From Manis javanica (lineage: Eukaryota > Chordata > Mammalia > Pholidota > Manidae): a stretch of 64,000 bases of DNA. Under the pieces are notes generated by a model. That model was given only the letters and a program-made list of their open reading frames with translations, was not told the origin of the DNA and searched no databases. The stretch is from NCBI RefSeq assembly GCF_040802235.1, contig NC_133161.1:104859001-104923000 (forward strand), given 5' to 3'. The translations under genes and the position numbers were made by a program. Positions 33,336 through 45,113 of this stretch are shown here, in pieces; the first letter of the stretch is position 1; the number at the start of each line of letters is the position of its first letter.

Positions 33336-36300
33336 CTTAGAACAAATCCAGAGTGTTTAAGGTATTTCATCTCCATGGACAATCCCAACCAGTTCTACAC
33401 AGTCTGCACAAGTTCCCATCATCATACCATTAATACATGCAACAAGAATATGAGAGTCTTTGTTCAAAGTAAGAACTTGATAATGTGTCCTTACTGTTAA
33501 ACATGCCTAAAGTTTTATAGTATTCATGATAGAGTGTAGCAACCATATTTCCCTTAATATTATACATAATCTCATTTAGAATTTTTTTATTTTTGAGTAA
33601 CATTTCTATGTGAGATATAATCATTTATGCCTTGCAGTGTGCCAAACAAGACAGGCACATGACAAGGATTCCCCCCCACTGGTTTTATAAAGAGCCTTTA
33701 GCTAGAAAAATTTGGCCTTTAAATATCTATCAAATCTATGTGAATAGAAGTGCTCTTTTGACCTTAGTCACCAAAGAAAATAGAGATAGACTTCCACTAA
33801 ACTGATAGAACCTTTCTTTAGTCTTGGTTTTAAATACAATTATCCCATAATCCCCTTTTCTTCTTGACTCTTGCCATCTTATTCTTGAGTTTATTGTTTT
33901 TAATTATGTTAAATATTTACTGTACCTCAAATCACCTTGGTCCACTTAGGAGTTCTATGTAGTAGGTTTTCAAATTCTTTCTATCTTCTGAGCATTACTA
34001 GGTGGCTAATATAATAAATTGTAAATGCTAGGTTTTAAAAAGAATATGTCCTATGGCTAAATATCCCTTTAATTATTACAAAGATTTTAAACAAAATATA
34101 AGTATCAAGACTTTAACAGTGAAAAGTGCCTGGAGCTCTGGATTAGCACAATAGGCAGAATTAATTAATAATTATCCTCTTCTACAGTAATTGATGTAAA
34201 TACTGACTTTCTTTGTGCCCTCATTTCCTGTGCTGACTCATCCAGATGAATATAAATGTATGTGCGAACACACCACACACATGGAACAACACATTGCCTC
34301 AATTACATGTATAAGCTGATGTATCTCACCTACTCAAGCAAGTCTTGTGATATGAAAAGAGTACTTTAAAGGATGAGGACGTCATAGGGATATAAGAACA
34401 AAAGTCCACATTACTCCCTGAAGTTCAGCTCTTGGGACAGTGTGGCTCCCAAGAACATAGACACATGCACACAAGCCCTGAATTCTGTGTATTTTCGGTT
34501 GGTCACTGTAGGTAAGCTAATTACCAAAATCCTATTTTTCTCTGTTATAAAACAAAAGGGATAAAACTTGCAACACAGAATTGTTCTAAGGATTCAATTA
34601 CGCAGTCTGCACGGAAATGTCTACAGGAGGCCATAAACCTCTTTTTCAGTGTGACTGTGTGTGTGTGTGCGCGCATATGTTGCTTAATTGTGTATTCGTG
34701 CTGTATTATGACATGGGATTTTTTTTCTTGGAAGGCAAGCTTTCTCTATGGTTTAGTAAGGGAAAGAAAAGTTATACATAGCCGAGTAGTTGAGTTTCCA
34801 GCTGAAGTGAAGGGGAGAGGCTTCCTAGGAAACATCAAGCCTTTGTGGTAAGAAAGAAGCACTCATACCTTTTGCCAAAAACGGATAAGGACCAGGCATC
34901 ATTCAGACATGCCCTTAGAGGGATTCTGTCACAAAGAATGCCAAGGTGAGCATTCCACTGAGCACAACGAGCCCAAACACCCTGAGAAGGGCTGGGAGCC
35001 TCGCGGGAGCCAGGTACCTGCCACTGAGACGGTGGCATTATGGTTCTATGTCCAACCGTCTGCACTCCAAACGTCTGCTGATTACATTTCAGTCACACCT
35101 GAGAGGACAATGTCCTGAGCAGGGAGCTGTGCCTGCAATCTGATGGTCATTCTCAAAAATCACCAGGACATTAGACCACATGGGCCCACTGTATCCAGAG
35201 GGTGATGAGGAAAGGCCACCCTGTCATATTGTGGGGTGAATTAAGCATGGGAAAAAGCCTCTTAAGCTAGGAAAATTAGGAGAAGACACTAGAAGAATTT
35301 AAACAGCCAAATGGATATCGATCACATACAAGGTTAATATTAACAACTATGTTATTGATATTTGTTCATTGTTAAGAATGACCACAATTACATTCATTTT
35401 CCCATTCATATAAATATACCTTTGATTTTAAGGTTTCAGGATAATTTAAACCATCGTTTCATTTATCTTTTATCATGCAAATTATAAAAATATAAATAAT
35501 ATATAGTGTCACACATGCATGAGGCTCTTCTATTTCTTTTTGCTCCTATGGTCTTTTCTTATGTTAACAAGCATTCTTTTGTTGCTTCTGCCAAAGATGT
35601 GTATATACATACGTATTCTCATTCTGCATTTTTTATTTTTTGCTATGGCTTTGCTTCTCTTCTTACAAAATAATTTACAATAAAGGTTCCGCTCTCTCAG
35701 CAAGAAGATTCTGCTTTGATGGCTCTTGGGAACTTAACAGATTTCAAATTATTTATCCTATAACTTCTTCAGAAGATTTTATTTCCTTTATTTTGTTTAT
35801 AAGCTCACATGCACCTATACCTATTTTAAGACATATCAATCACTATGTTTTATGATTCAATTTATTTTATTTTTTAGCTTGTCTGCAACTCATACAGTTG
35901 AAATATTTTATAGCTGTCCACTGCTTATAACCTAATATGGGATGTTTCCAGAAGAGAGAAAGCATATTACTTTCTCATCTGTTTCAATTTTCTATTCTTG
36001 TCAGTTACCTTTTCTTGGCTGGCCACCGAAATTCAGACACATCCAAGTGGGCTCATTTGTATTCCTGTTTCCAAACACCAAATAAAGTCATCCATAAATT
36101 AATTTCATGAGCAATTAAGTTCTTCCAAGTCAATACTTTCTAAATTGATTTCTCTTTTACAATCGAGACACAGTTTAACTCCATTTTACAACACTAGGCA
36201 CAATTACATTGATGGTCTGCAGTTTTTGTTTGTTTGGTTTGGTTTGCAGTTTTTGTTTGGTTTGGTTTCTTTTTTTAAATTACTTTTATGCACTTGGTGA

Positions 36301-37440
36301 GAGACGGCTTTAGAAGGCTTGGGGAAGGCTGATGGTGCGCCTCCAGGAACTGAGCTGTCGAGTCAAAGGGGTCAGGATGATGGCTGTAGAGACACTGCTG
36401 TGACCCTGTTGGGTGCTGAGTCACGCAGGGATGCACAGAGAGAAGATTCAGGTCAACCAGCGGCACAGAGATTAGACAGGGGACAGAGGGGACTCAGCAT
36501 GTGTTCAGGATGTTAGCACATGAGATTTGGGGTTAAAGATCTGGCCTCTCTATAAGTCTTCAGTTGGTCATTCAGAAGAAACATTCATGGATAGACAACT
36601 TTAATTCTAAGTGCTTTGTAAACAATGATAGAAGAAAAGAAGGGACAGTTGATAGGTTCCAAGAAATTGCATGCCTGTTCTGAGGAATAATAAACAGGTT
36701 TGTACCCAAAGAGAAGTAGAAAGTCAAGTATTACTTCAAATGGCTACTATGGAGAGTAAATAAAACAAGGTGATACTAGGTTTAGCAAAGGGCCTTTTAT
36801 GTAAATGTCCAATGCTTAGCAGATACTTTTTATGACTCTGATTATCAACATCAACTTTCTTAGCTGCAGTCACTTTTTCTTTAGTGTTACTTCCATTCTT
36901 ATTCCATTTTATCCCTCCTTTTCCTTTCTCCTTTTGTCAAGAAATTAGTACAGTCAAGATCCCTAAAACCTTTTGCTCACTCCCCGGTGGGAAATGATGT
37001 GAACAGCTAAGGAATAGCTCAGCTATTGGAATTCTCTCCCTATTGCAATGTAGAGACCCCCACGGCAGCTGACTGACATCATGCAAATACACAGAGCCAA
37101 GCTCAGAGTATACAAAAGCTTTAGATCCATTTGCTGAAGAAGGGAAGGTGTAATTCATTGTCAAATCAATTTCAACAGCAGATAATAATGCTGAGGAGGG
37201 AACAAATCAGATACAGAAGAAACAGCAAACAAGCAAGTGCTTAAGGATGAGTACACAGGTGTCACTGAAGAGAGAGCACTGATAGCATGAGAAAGAGTCT
37301 ATGAAAGCTGGGAGCCGGAGACGGCAGTAAGGACAAAGAAGAGCCACACACTCCCTGGAAATGGCTGTTATGCGCACATTACAGCATATATGAGGGAGAG
37401 CAGAAAACAGCCCCTTATCCTGGATGGGGAAGGTCAATGA
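33336..37440. other. No gene seen
   Basis: AT-rich DNA with a (TG)n(CG)n run at 34656-34674 and a T/G-rich duplication ('tttttgtttggtttggttt'-like) at 36219-36270. A GC-richer interval at 34900-35120 has overlapping short frames but no domain. 34490-34620 may contain a weak MIR relic. Confidence 0.45.
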
Positions 37441-37830
37441 CTCCAGGGTTGACCCTGTAGAGCTACCCTATTCAACTCAGTCAGCACTAGTCACATGTGG
37501 CTCATGAACATTTTAAATGTTAAGAATCTGAATAAGGATGTACTGTGAATGTAGAGTGCACAAGATAGTTAGATGACTTAGCACCCAGAAAAAACTGAGA
37601 AGCATCTCGTTAATAATTTTTAATATTATTTCCATGTTGAAATGATACTTTGGATGTCATGCTGAATAGAGAACATACTATTAAAATTAATTTCACCTTT
37701 TTCTTTTCACTTTTTTAAATGTGCCTACTAGAAAACATAATTTTATTTATGACTACCATTATATTTTTGTTGTTCAGAACTGCTCTGGAGATCTTGCTGT
37801 ACTGTAGAATTTTCTTAGGTGACCACCCTT
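37441..37830 (+). mobile_element. Possible hAT-type non-autonomous DNA transposon
   Basis: Begins with 'cactagtcacatgtggctca' and later shows 'ttaaaattaatttcaccttt', 'atgtgcctactagaaaa' and 'attatatttttgttgttcag'. These recall the short mammalian hAT-like elements with 'cacatgtggct' motifs. Terminal inverted repeats are not clear, so the family is uncertain. Confidence 0.4.
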
Positions 37831-38046
37831 TTTTCTAGACTATTTAACATATTTGTGAGGTATGGGAGTTGGCTACCATGACATCAAGACAGCAGTATTT
37901 ATCTTAGTACCTTCATGCATAGATGCACTGGCTCTGAGGTTCCGGTAGTCTATTAGGCTGTGGTCTGCAGGGCAGAGTATGGGAAGATTTGGAATAGCTA
38001 CCATAGAGAAAATATATTTAATTGAAGTAGAACAGACCGTAAAGTT

Positions 38047-38060
38047 CTCATTCTAAAGTT
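38047..38060 (+). repeat. Composite target-site duplication, left copy
   Basis: CTCATTCTAAAGTT, an exact 14-bp match to 45889-45902. It sits directly outside the ERV poly(A) tail (read on the minus strand). Confidence 0.9.
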
Positions 38061-38073
38061 GTTTTCTTTTTTT
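38061..38073 (-). other. Terminal poly(A) of the composite
   Basis: On the minus strand, seven A, a G, then AAAAC directly after the ERV polyadenylation site. Confidence 0.8.
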
Positions 38074-38396
38074 GAGAGGGCATCTCTCATATGTATTGAT
38101 TAAATGGTTGTTAACAACAATAAAATTCTGTATAGAGGACTCAATGCTCAATGCACAATCATTAATCCACCCCAAGCCTAATTCTCGTCAGTATCCAATC
38201 TTCTGAAGCATAGCGAACAAGTTCTTACATGGTGAACAAATTCTTACATAGTGAATAAGTTCTTACAGGGTGAACAGTGCAAGGGCAGTCATCAGAGAAA
38301 CTTTCGGTTTTGATCACGCATTATGAACTATAAACAATCAGGTCAAATATGAATATTTGTTTGATTTTTATACTTGATTTACATGTGAATTCCACA
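38074..38396 (-). mobile_element. ERV LTR, U3 and R only
   Basis: Begins TGTGGAATTC after a polypurine tract (AAGGGAGAAA) and ends at the polyadenylation site without U5. It is a close relative of 7476-7798. The poly(A) hexamer reads AATACA here, presumably mutated since insertion. Confidence 0.75.
38218..38274 (-). repeat. Three 19-bp tandem repeats in U3
   Basis: Counterpart of 7598-7654. Units 38218-38236, 38237-38255 and 38256-38274, with plus-strand form CAAGTTCTTACATGGTGAA. Confidence 0.85.
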
Positions 38397-39026
38397 TTTC
38401 TCCCTTACTATTATTATTATTATTATTTTTTAATAAAATGCTGAAGTGGTAGGTAGATTCAAGATAAAGGTAGAAAACATAGTTTAGTGTTGTAAGAGAG
38501 CAAATGTAGATGATCAGGTGTGTGCCTGTAGACTAAGTGTTAATCCTAGCTAGACAAGGGCAATAAAACATCCATGGATGCAGAAGATTTCTCTCAAAAC
38601 AGAGGGGGTGAGGTTCTAAGCCTCACCTCTGTTGATCCCCAATTTCTCACCTGATGGTCCCCCGGCAACTGTGCCTGTCTTAGGTTGTTCCTCCCTTGAG
38701 GAATCTTACCAGTCTCTGGCTAACCAGTCATCTTCCGGGGCCATACAGGGAAATGTAAAGTTGGTAAGTGAGAGAGAAGCAATATTGTTTGAAAAGGTTA
38801 GCTTTTTACTTCTTTGCAGATTTATGCCCTGTGGCTTCTATGCACAGCATTTGTCTTGAGCTATCTTTACCACTTGGAAGAATTATTATACTCAGTAAAT
38901 TCAATATGAGGCACGAATTCTATTTAAGGGTTGTAATAAGGAAGGAAGAGGAAAAGCTATAGAAGTAGCAGATGGAAGAAAACACGGGAAGGATTATTTC
39001 TTTGACATATCTTCTTGTAGAGTAAC
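38397..39026 (-). other. ERV post-env region to polypurine tract
   Basis: Non-coding sequence between the env stop and the LTR, with an (AAT)n stretch (38406-38430) next to the polypurine tract. Positions 38397-38942 are shared with 6925-7475. The open frame on the opposite strand (38632-38859) also exists in the other copy, but only because the DNA is the same. Confidence 0.65.
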
Positions 39027-39581
39027 TTAAGCATGTAAAAGTTTTAAACTACTAATTAAATTGCACACACACATTAACATACTAGGAATACAGTTACATA
39101 ACCAAAGCAGACCTATAATTGCCAGCCATCTCCAGTGAAACCAAGAAAACCAGTTAGGCACCCTAGGCATTTGTGAAAATTTATCTATGATATGATGGAT
39201 ATTGTCCAACTGAACTTGAACAGTCTGAGAGAAATCAGACAAATTAAAACAACCCATTCCTGGGAACTGTTCACATCCCATATGTTCTTTTAACTGTAGA
39301 TAGTATATAGTTGTAAGATTTTGGAGCACTACAACTTGCACTTCTCCTAATTCTTGGTTGAGTTCCAACAGTGTAGATCCAGTCAAATTTGTTGTTTTGC
39401 TGTATGCACAGGCCAGCTTAGATATCTCCTTCTTCATTCCCATGGCAAGTCCAGGAACTGGTGGAATGAATGCTGCTACAACTATAGCAGTGCTAGGATA
39501 GGATCTTTGTTGAGGTATTTTGATGATCATCCTCTGGTATGAGTCTTCCAGAGAGTGCTGATGTTGGAAGTTCTTCTTCAT
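39027..39581 (-). pseudogene. env: ERV env remnant lacking the surface subunit
   Basis: An open frame of 184 codons. Residues 1-30 look like the start of an env frame that overlaps the pol end. A hydrophobic segment (about 30-50) resembles a fusion peptide. Next come a Leu/Gln heptad region (about 65-98) and a Cys motif (Cys103, Gly110, Cys111) that resembles the CX6CC motif of covalently linked TM subunits with one Cys replaced by Gly. A Trp-rich membrane-proximal stretch (143-152) and a membrane anchor (about 153-176) follow. The surface (SU) subunit is missing entirely, so the leader runs straight into TM. It cannot act as a normal envelope. Whether the join is a deletion or a splice is not visible. 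Confidence 0.75.
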
Positions 39582-39727
39582 ATGGTATCTTAGTTCATTT
39601 TCGGGGTAGCCAAATTAGGATTTGATCCTCTGTATAAACACAAACAGACCCTTTGCCCACACTTTGATATGCCCTTTATACCATTGTGCAGAATTCATTG
39701 GAGGTCACCACACAGGAACTCCTTTTT
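39493..39727 (-). pseudogene. pol: ERV pol end (integrase C-terminus), broken
   Basis: Translation of two frames gives pieces resembling the end of a betaretrovirus-like integrase: 'PVWWPPMNSAQWYKG', then after a frameshift 'GKGSVCVYTEDQILIWLP'. A stop interrupts the frame before the natural end at 39493-39495. Its last part overlaps the env start in another frame, as in betaretroviruses. The combination of a betaretrovirus-like pol end with a CX6CC-like env matches the type-D mosaic known in this group, but the evidence is short. Confidence 0.5.
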
Positions 39728-39885
39728 TCCTTTTTTTTTTTTAAAAGAGAAAGGAATATTATCAGAAAAATGTACCTCCATAGCCGATCATCTGACACCC
39801 TTCAAGTGATCAAAATAAGGATATGTAAAGCATGAATTAATCATTGATGTACAGTTAGTTTTATCCTATCAGGGAGTAATCCCCC
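39728..39885 (-). other. Segment between L1-B tail and ERV pol end
   Basis: About 140 bp of unrecognised DNA (minus strand), followed by a 12-A run and GGAAAAAAGG at 39722-39742. It is either ERV pol too damaged to read or genomic DNA that lay between the source L1 and the ERV. Confidence 0.4.
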
Positions 39886-39909
39886 TTTTCTTTCTTTCTT
39901 TTTTTTTTT

Positions 39910-40243
39910 GATATCATTAATCTACACTTACATAAAGAACACTATGTCTACTAGGCTCTCCCTTATACCAGGTCCCCCCCACAAATCCCTGTACAGTCAC
40001 TGTCCATCAGCATAGCAAAATGCCGCAGAATCACCACTTGTCCTCTCTGTGCTGTACAGCCCTCCCCTTTCTCCCACCCTCCTCATTATGCATGCTAATC
40101 TTAATACCCCCCTTCTTCTTCCCCCCTCTTATCCCTCCCTACCCAACCATCCTCCCCAGTCCCTTTCCCTTTGGTACCTGTAAGTCCATTCCTGGGTTCT
40201 GTGATTCCGCTGCTGTTTTGTTCCTTCAGCTTTTCCTTTGTTC
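39910..40243 (-). other. L1-B 3' UTR with G-rich tract
   Basis: Minus-strand G runs at 40060-40165 ('ggggaggatggttgggtagg' and a later GGGGGG run). Homologous to 18254-18570 and 60029-60360. Confidence 0.8.
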
Positions 40244-43200
40244 TTATACTCTACACATGAGTGAAATCATTTGGTATTTCTCTTTCTCTGCTTGGCTTAT
40301 TTCACTGAGCATAATACCCTCCAGCTCCATCCATGTTGTTGCAAATGGTAGGATTTGCCCTCTTCTTATGGCTGAGTAATATTCCATTGTGTATATGTGC
40401 CACTTCTTCTTTATCGATTCATCTACTGATGGACACTTAGGTTGCTTCCAATTCTTGGCTATTGCAAATAGTGCTGCGATAAACATAGGGATGCATTGGT
40501 CTTTCTCATACTTGATTGCTGCATTCTTAGGGTAAATTCCTTGGAGTGCAATTCATGGGTCAAATGGTAAGTCTATTTTGAGCATTTAGAGGAACCTCCG
40601 TACTGCTTTCCACAATGGTTGAACTAATTTACATTCCCACCAGCAGTGTAGGAGGGTTCCCCTTTCTCCACAGCCTTGCCAACATTTGTTGTTGTTTGTC
40701 TTTTGGATGGCAGCCATCCTTACTGGTGTGAGGTGATACCTCATTGTAGTTTTAATTTGCATTTCTCTGATAATTAGTGATGTGGAGCATCTTTTCATGT
40801 GTCTGTTGGCCATCTGTATTTCTTTTATAGAGAACTGTCTGTTCAGTTCCTCTGCCCATTTTTTAATTGGGTTATTCATTTTTTTGTTTGTTGAGGTGTG
40901 TGAGCTCTTTATATATTTTGGACTTCAAGCCTTTATCGGATATGTCATTTACAAATATATTCTCCCATACTGTAGGGTACCTTTTTGTTCTATTGATGGT
41001 GTCTTTCACTGTACAGAAGCTTTTCAGCTTAATATAGTCCCACTTGTTCATTTTGCGGGGAGATATGTTCAAGAAGAGGTCACTCATGTTTATGTCTACG
41101 AGGTTTTTGCCTATGTATTTTTCCAAGAGTTTAATGGTTTCATGACTTACATTCAGGTATTTGATCCATTTTGAATTTACTTTTGTATATGGGGTTAGAC
41201 AATGGTCCAGTTTCATTCTCCTACATGTAGCTGTCCAGTTTTGCCAGCACCATCTGTTGAAGAGACTGTCATTTCGCCATTGTATGTCCATGGCTACTTT
41301 ATCAAATATTAATTGACCATATATGTTTGGGTTAATGTCTGGAGTCTCTAGTCTGTTCCACTGGTCTGTGGCTCTGTTCTTGTGCCAGTACCAAATTGTC
41401 TTGATTACTATAGCTTTATAGTAGAGCTTGAAGTTGGGGAGTGAGATCCCCCCTACTTTATTATTCTTTCTCAGGATTGCTATGGCTATTCGGGGTCTTT
41501 GGTGTTTCCATGTGAATTTTTGAATTATTTGTTCCAGTTCATTAAAGAATGTTGCTGGTAATTTGATAGGGATTGCATCAAATCTGTATATTGCTTTGGG
41601 CAGTATGGCCTTTTTGATGATATTAATTCTTCCTAGCCACGAGCACAGGATGAGTTTCCATTTGTTAGTGTCCCCTTTAATTTTTCTTAAGAGTGACTTG
41701 TAGTTTTCAGAATATAGGTCTTTCACTTCTTTGGTTAAGTTTATTCCAAGGTATTTTATTCTTTTTGATGCAATTGTGAATGGAATTGTTTTCCTGATTT
41801 CTCTTTCTATTGGTTCATTGTTAGTGTATAGGAAAGCTACAGATTTCTGTGTGTTAATTTTTTATCCTGCAACTTTGCTGTATTCTGATTCAGTTCTAGT
41901 AGTTTTGGGGTGGAGTCTTTAGGGATTTTTATGTACAATATCATGTCATCTGCAAATAGTGACAGTTTAACTTCTTCTCTACCAATCTGGATTCTTTGTA
42001 TTTCTTTGTTTTGTCTGATTGCCTCGGCTAGGACCTCCAGTACTATGTTAAATAACAGTGGGGAGAGTGGGCATCCCTGTCTAGTTCCCAATCTCAGAGG
42101 AAAAACTTTCAGCTTCTCGCTGTTCAGTATAATGTTGGCTGTGGGTTTATCATAGATGGCCTTTATTATGTTGAGGTCCTTGCCCTCTGTTCCCATTTTG
42201 CTGAGAGTTTTTACCATGAATGGATGTTGAATTTTGTCAAATGCTTTTTCAGCATCTATGGAGATGATCATATGGTTTTTCTCTTTCTTTTGTTGATGTG
42301 CTGGATGATGTTGATGGATTTTCAAATGTTGTACCATCCTTGCATGGCTGGGATGAATCCCACTTGATCATGGTGTACGATCCTTTTGATGTATTTTTGA
42401 ATTCGGTTTGCTAATATTTTGTTGAGTATTTTTGCATCTACATTCATCAGGGATATTGGTCTGTAGTTTTCTTTTTTGGTGGGGTCTTTGCCTGGTTTTG
42501 GTATTAGGGTGATGTTGGCTTCATAGAATGAGTTTGGGAGTATTCCCTCCTCTTCTATTTTTTGTAAAACTTTAAGGGGAATGGGTATTATATCTTCCCT
42601 GTATATCTGATAAAATTCCATGGTAAATCCATCTGGCCTGGGGGTTTTGTTCTTTGGTAGTTTTTTGATTACTGCTTCAATTTCACTGCTGGTAATTGAA
42701 CTGTTTAGATTTTCTGTTTCTTTCTGGGTCAGTCTTGGAAGGTTGTATTTTTCTAGGAAGTTGTCCATTTCTCCTAGGTATCCAAGCTTGTTAGCATATA
42801 GGATTTCATAGTACTCTCTAATAATTGTTTGTATTTCTGTGGGGTCTGTCATGATTTCTCCTTTCTCGTTTCTGATTCTGTTGATTTGTGTTGACTCTCT
42901 TTTCCTCTTACTAAGTCTGGCTAGAGGCTGATCTATTTTGTTTATTTTCTCGAAGAACTAGCTCTTGGTTACATTGATTTTTGCTATTGTTTTATTCTTC
43001 CCAATTTTATTTATTTCTTCTCTGATCTTTATTATGTCCCCCCTTCTGCTGACCTTAGGCCTCGTTTGTTCTTCTTTTTCCAATTCCGATAACTGTGACA
43101 TTAGACCATTCATTTGGGATTGTTCTTCCTTCTTTAAATATGCCTGCATTGCTATATACTTTCCTCTTTCCTCTTAAGACTGCTTTTGCTGTATCCCACA

Positions 43201-44060
43201 TTAGTTGGGGCTTTGTGTTGTTGTTGTCGTTTGTTTCCACATATTGCTGGATCTCCATTTTGATTTGGTCATTGATCCATTGATTATTTAGGAGCGTGTT
43301 GTTAAGCCTCCATGTGTTTGTGAGTCTTTTTGCTTTCTTTGTACAGTTTATTTCTAGTTTTATGCCTTTGTGGTCTGAAAAGTTGGTTGGTAGGATTTCA
43401 ATCTTTTTGAATTTACTGAGGCTCTTTTTGTGGCCTAGTATGTGGTCTATTCTGGAGAATGTTCCATATGCACTTGAGAAGAATGTGTATCCTGTTGCTT
43501 TTGGATGTAGAGTTTTATAGATGTCTATTAGGTCCATCTGTTCTAGTGTGTTGTTCAGTGCCTCTGTGTCCTTACTTATTTTCTGTCTGGTGGATCTGTC
43601 CTTTGGAGTGAGTGGTGTGTTGAAGTCTCCCAGAATGAATGAATTGAATTCAATTTCCTCCTTTAGTTCTGTTAGTGTTTGTTTCAGATATGTTGGTGCT
43701 CCTGTATTGGGTGCATATATATTAATAATGGTTATATCCTCTTGTTCCACTGTGCCCTTTATCATTATGTAATGTCCTTCTTTATCTTTTGTTACTTTCT
43801 TTATTTTGAAGTCTATTTTGTCTGATACTAGTATTGGAACACCTGTTTTTTTTCTCTCTGTTGTTTGCATGAAATATCTTTCTTCATCCCTTGACTTTTA
43901 TTCTGTGCATGTCTTTGGGTTTGAGGTGAGGCTCTTGTAAGCAGCATATGGATGGATCTTGCTTTTTTATCCATTCTAGCTCTCTGTGTCTTTTGATTGG
44001 TGCATTCAGTCTATTTACATTTAATGTGATTATTTAAAGATATGTCTTATTGCCATTGCA
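40244..44060 (-). pseudogene. L1-B ORF2 (endonuclease/RT), broken
   Basis: The endonuclease is open from 43870 to 43055 and contains 'INIYAPNTGAPTY', 'LGDFNTPLTPKDRS', 'IDHILGHKKSLSKF' and 'SDHKGIKLEINC'. Its first segment (44060-43900) is damaged by stops. The QE.H segment keeps its Gln codon, unlike L1-A and L1-C. RT pieces lie at 42852-42322 ('[20 protein letters not shown]') and 42337-41837, which keeps '[11 protein letters not shown]'. The C-terminal region lies at 41726-40872 and 40879-40244 with the Cys-containing tail ('[15 protein letters not shown]'). The frame changes at about 43100, 42330, 41800 and 40875, and a TAG replaces a Trp codon near 42960. Inactive. Confidence 0.9.
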
Positions 44061-44203
44061 GGCTTTAAGTTTGTGGTTACCAAAGGTTCAAGGTTAGCTT
44101 CTTTACTATCTTACTGTCTAACTTAACTCACTTATTGAGCTATTATAAACATGGTCTGATGATTCTTTATTTCTCTCCCTTCTTATTCCTTCTCTTCCCT
44201 TCT

Positions 44204-45113
44204 TCATATGTTCGGTGTTTTGTTCTGTGCTCTTTTTAGGAGTACTCCCATATAGAGCAGTCCCTGTAAGATGCCCTGTAGAGGTGGTTTGTGGGAGGTA
44301 AATTCCGTCAACTTTTGCTTGTCTGGGAATTGTTTATTCCCTCCTTCGTATTTAAATGATAATTTTCCTGGATACAGTAGTCTTGGTTCGAGGCCCTTCT
44401 GTTTCATTGCATTAAGTATATCATGCCATTCTCTTCTGGCCTGTAGGGTTTCTGTTGAGAAGTCTGATGATAGTCTGATGGTTTTTCCTTTGTAGGTGAC
44501 CTTTTTTTTCTCTCTGGCTGCCTTTAATACTTTGTCCTTGTCTTTGATCTTTGCCATTTTAATTATTATGTGTCTTGGTGTTGCCCTCCTTGGATCCCTT
44601 GTCATGGGAGTTCTGTGTACCTCTGTGGTCTGAGAGGCCATTTCCTCCCCTAGGTTGGGGAAGTTTTCGGCAATTATTTCTTCAAAGACACTTTCTATCC
44701 CTTTTTCTCTCTTCTTCTTCTTCTGGTACCCCTATAATGCAGATGTTGTTCCATTTCGATTGGTCACTCAGCTCTTTTAGAATCCTATCATTCCTGGAGA
44801 TCCTTTTATCTCTCTCTGCATCAGCTTCTCTGCGTTCCAGTTCTCTGTTTTCTAGTCCATTACTGGTCTTGTGCATCTCGTCCATTCTGTTTTGAAGTCC
44901 TTCCAGAGCTTGTTTTATTTCTAAATTCTCCCTCCTTAGTTCTTGCATATTTGTCTGCAAGTCCATCAGCTTGGTTATGCCTTTTGTTTTGAATTCTTTT
45001 TCAGAAAGACTGGTTAAATCTATCTCCCCAGGTTCCTTCTCAGGGGAATATGTAGCAGTTGCTGAAGCTGTCTGGGTTAGTCTTGTCTGGATCAAATTTT
45101 TTTGCCTTTTCAT
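44204..45113 (-). pseudogene. L1-B ORF1, one frameshift
   Basis: The RNA-binding chaperone frame opens at 45113 (MKRQKN). It shows a basic N-terminus, a coiled coil (about residues 50-115) and the RRM start 'NNICIIGVPEEEEE', then shifts frame near 44685. The C-terminal half continues in the second frame (44641-44204), with 'RRATPRHIIIKMAKIKDKDK' and 'ETLQARREWHDILNAMKQKG'. Apart from the shift the two halves are open, so this is the best preserved ORF1 in the window. Total about 303 codons, close to the usual L1 ORF1 length. Confidence 0.9.

Noticed and set aside
38632..38859. A 75-codon frame found in both ERV copies (also 7014-7241, opposite strand) as a conserved small protein
   Set aside because: It is antisense to the viral transcript and is present twice only because the DNA is repeated. 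No start context or domain supports it.
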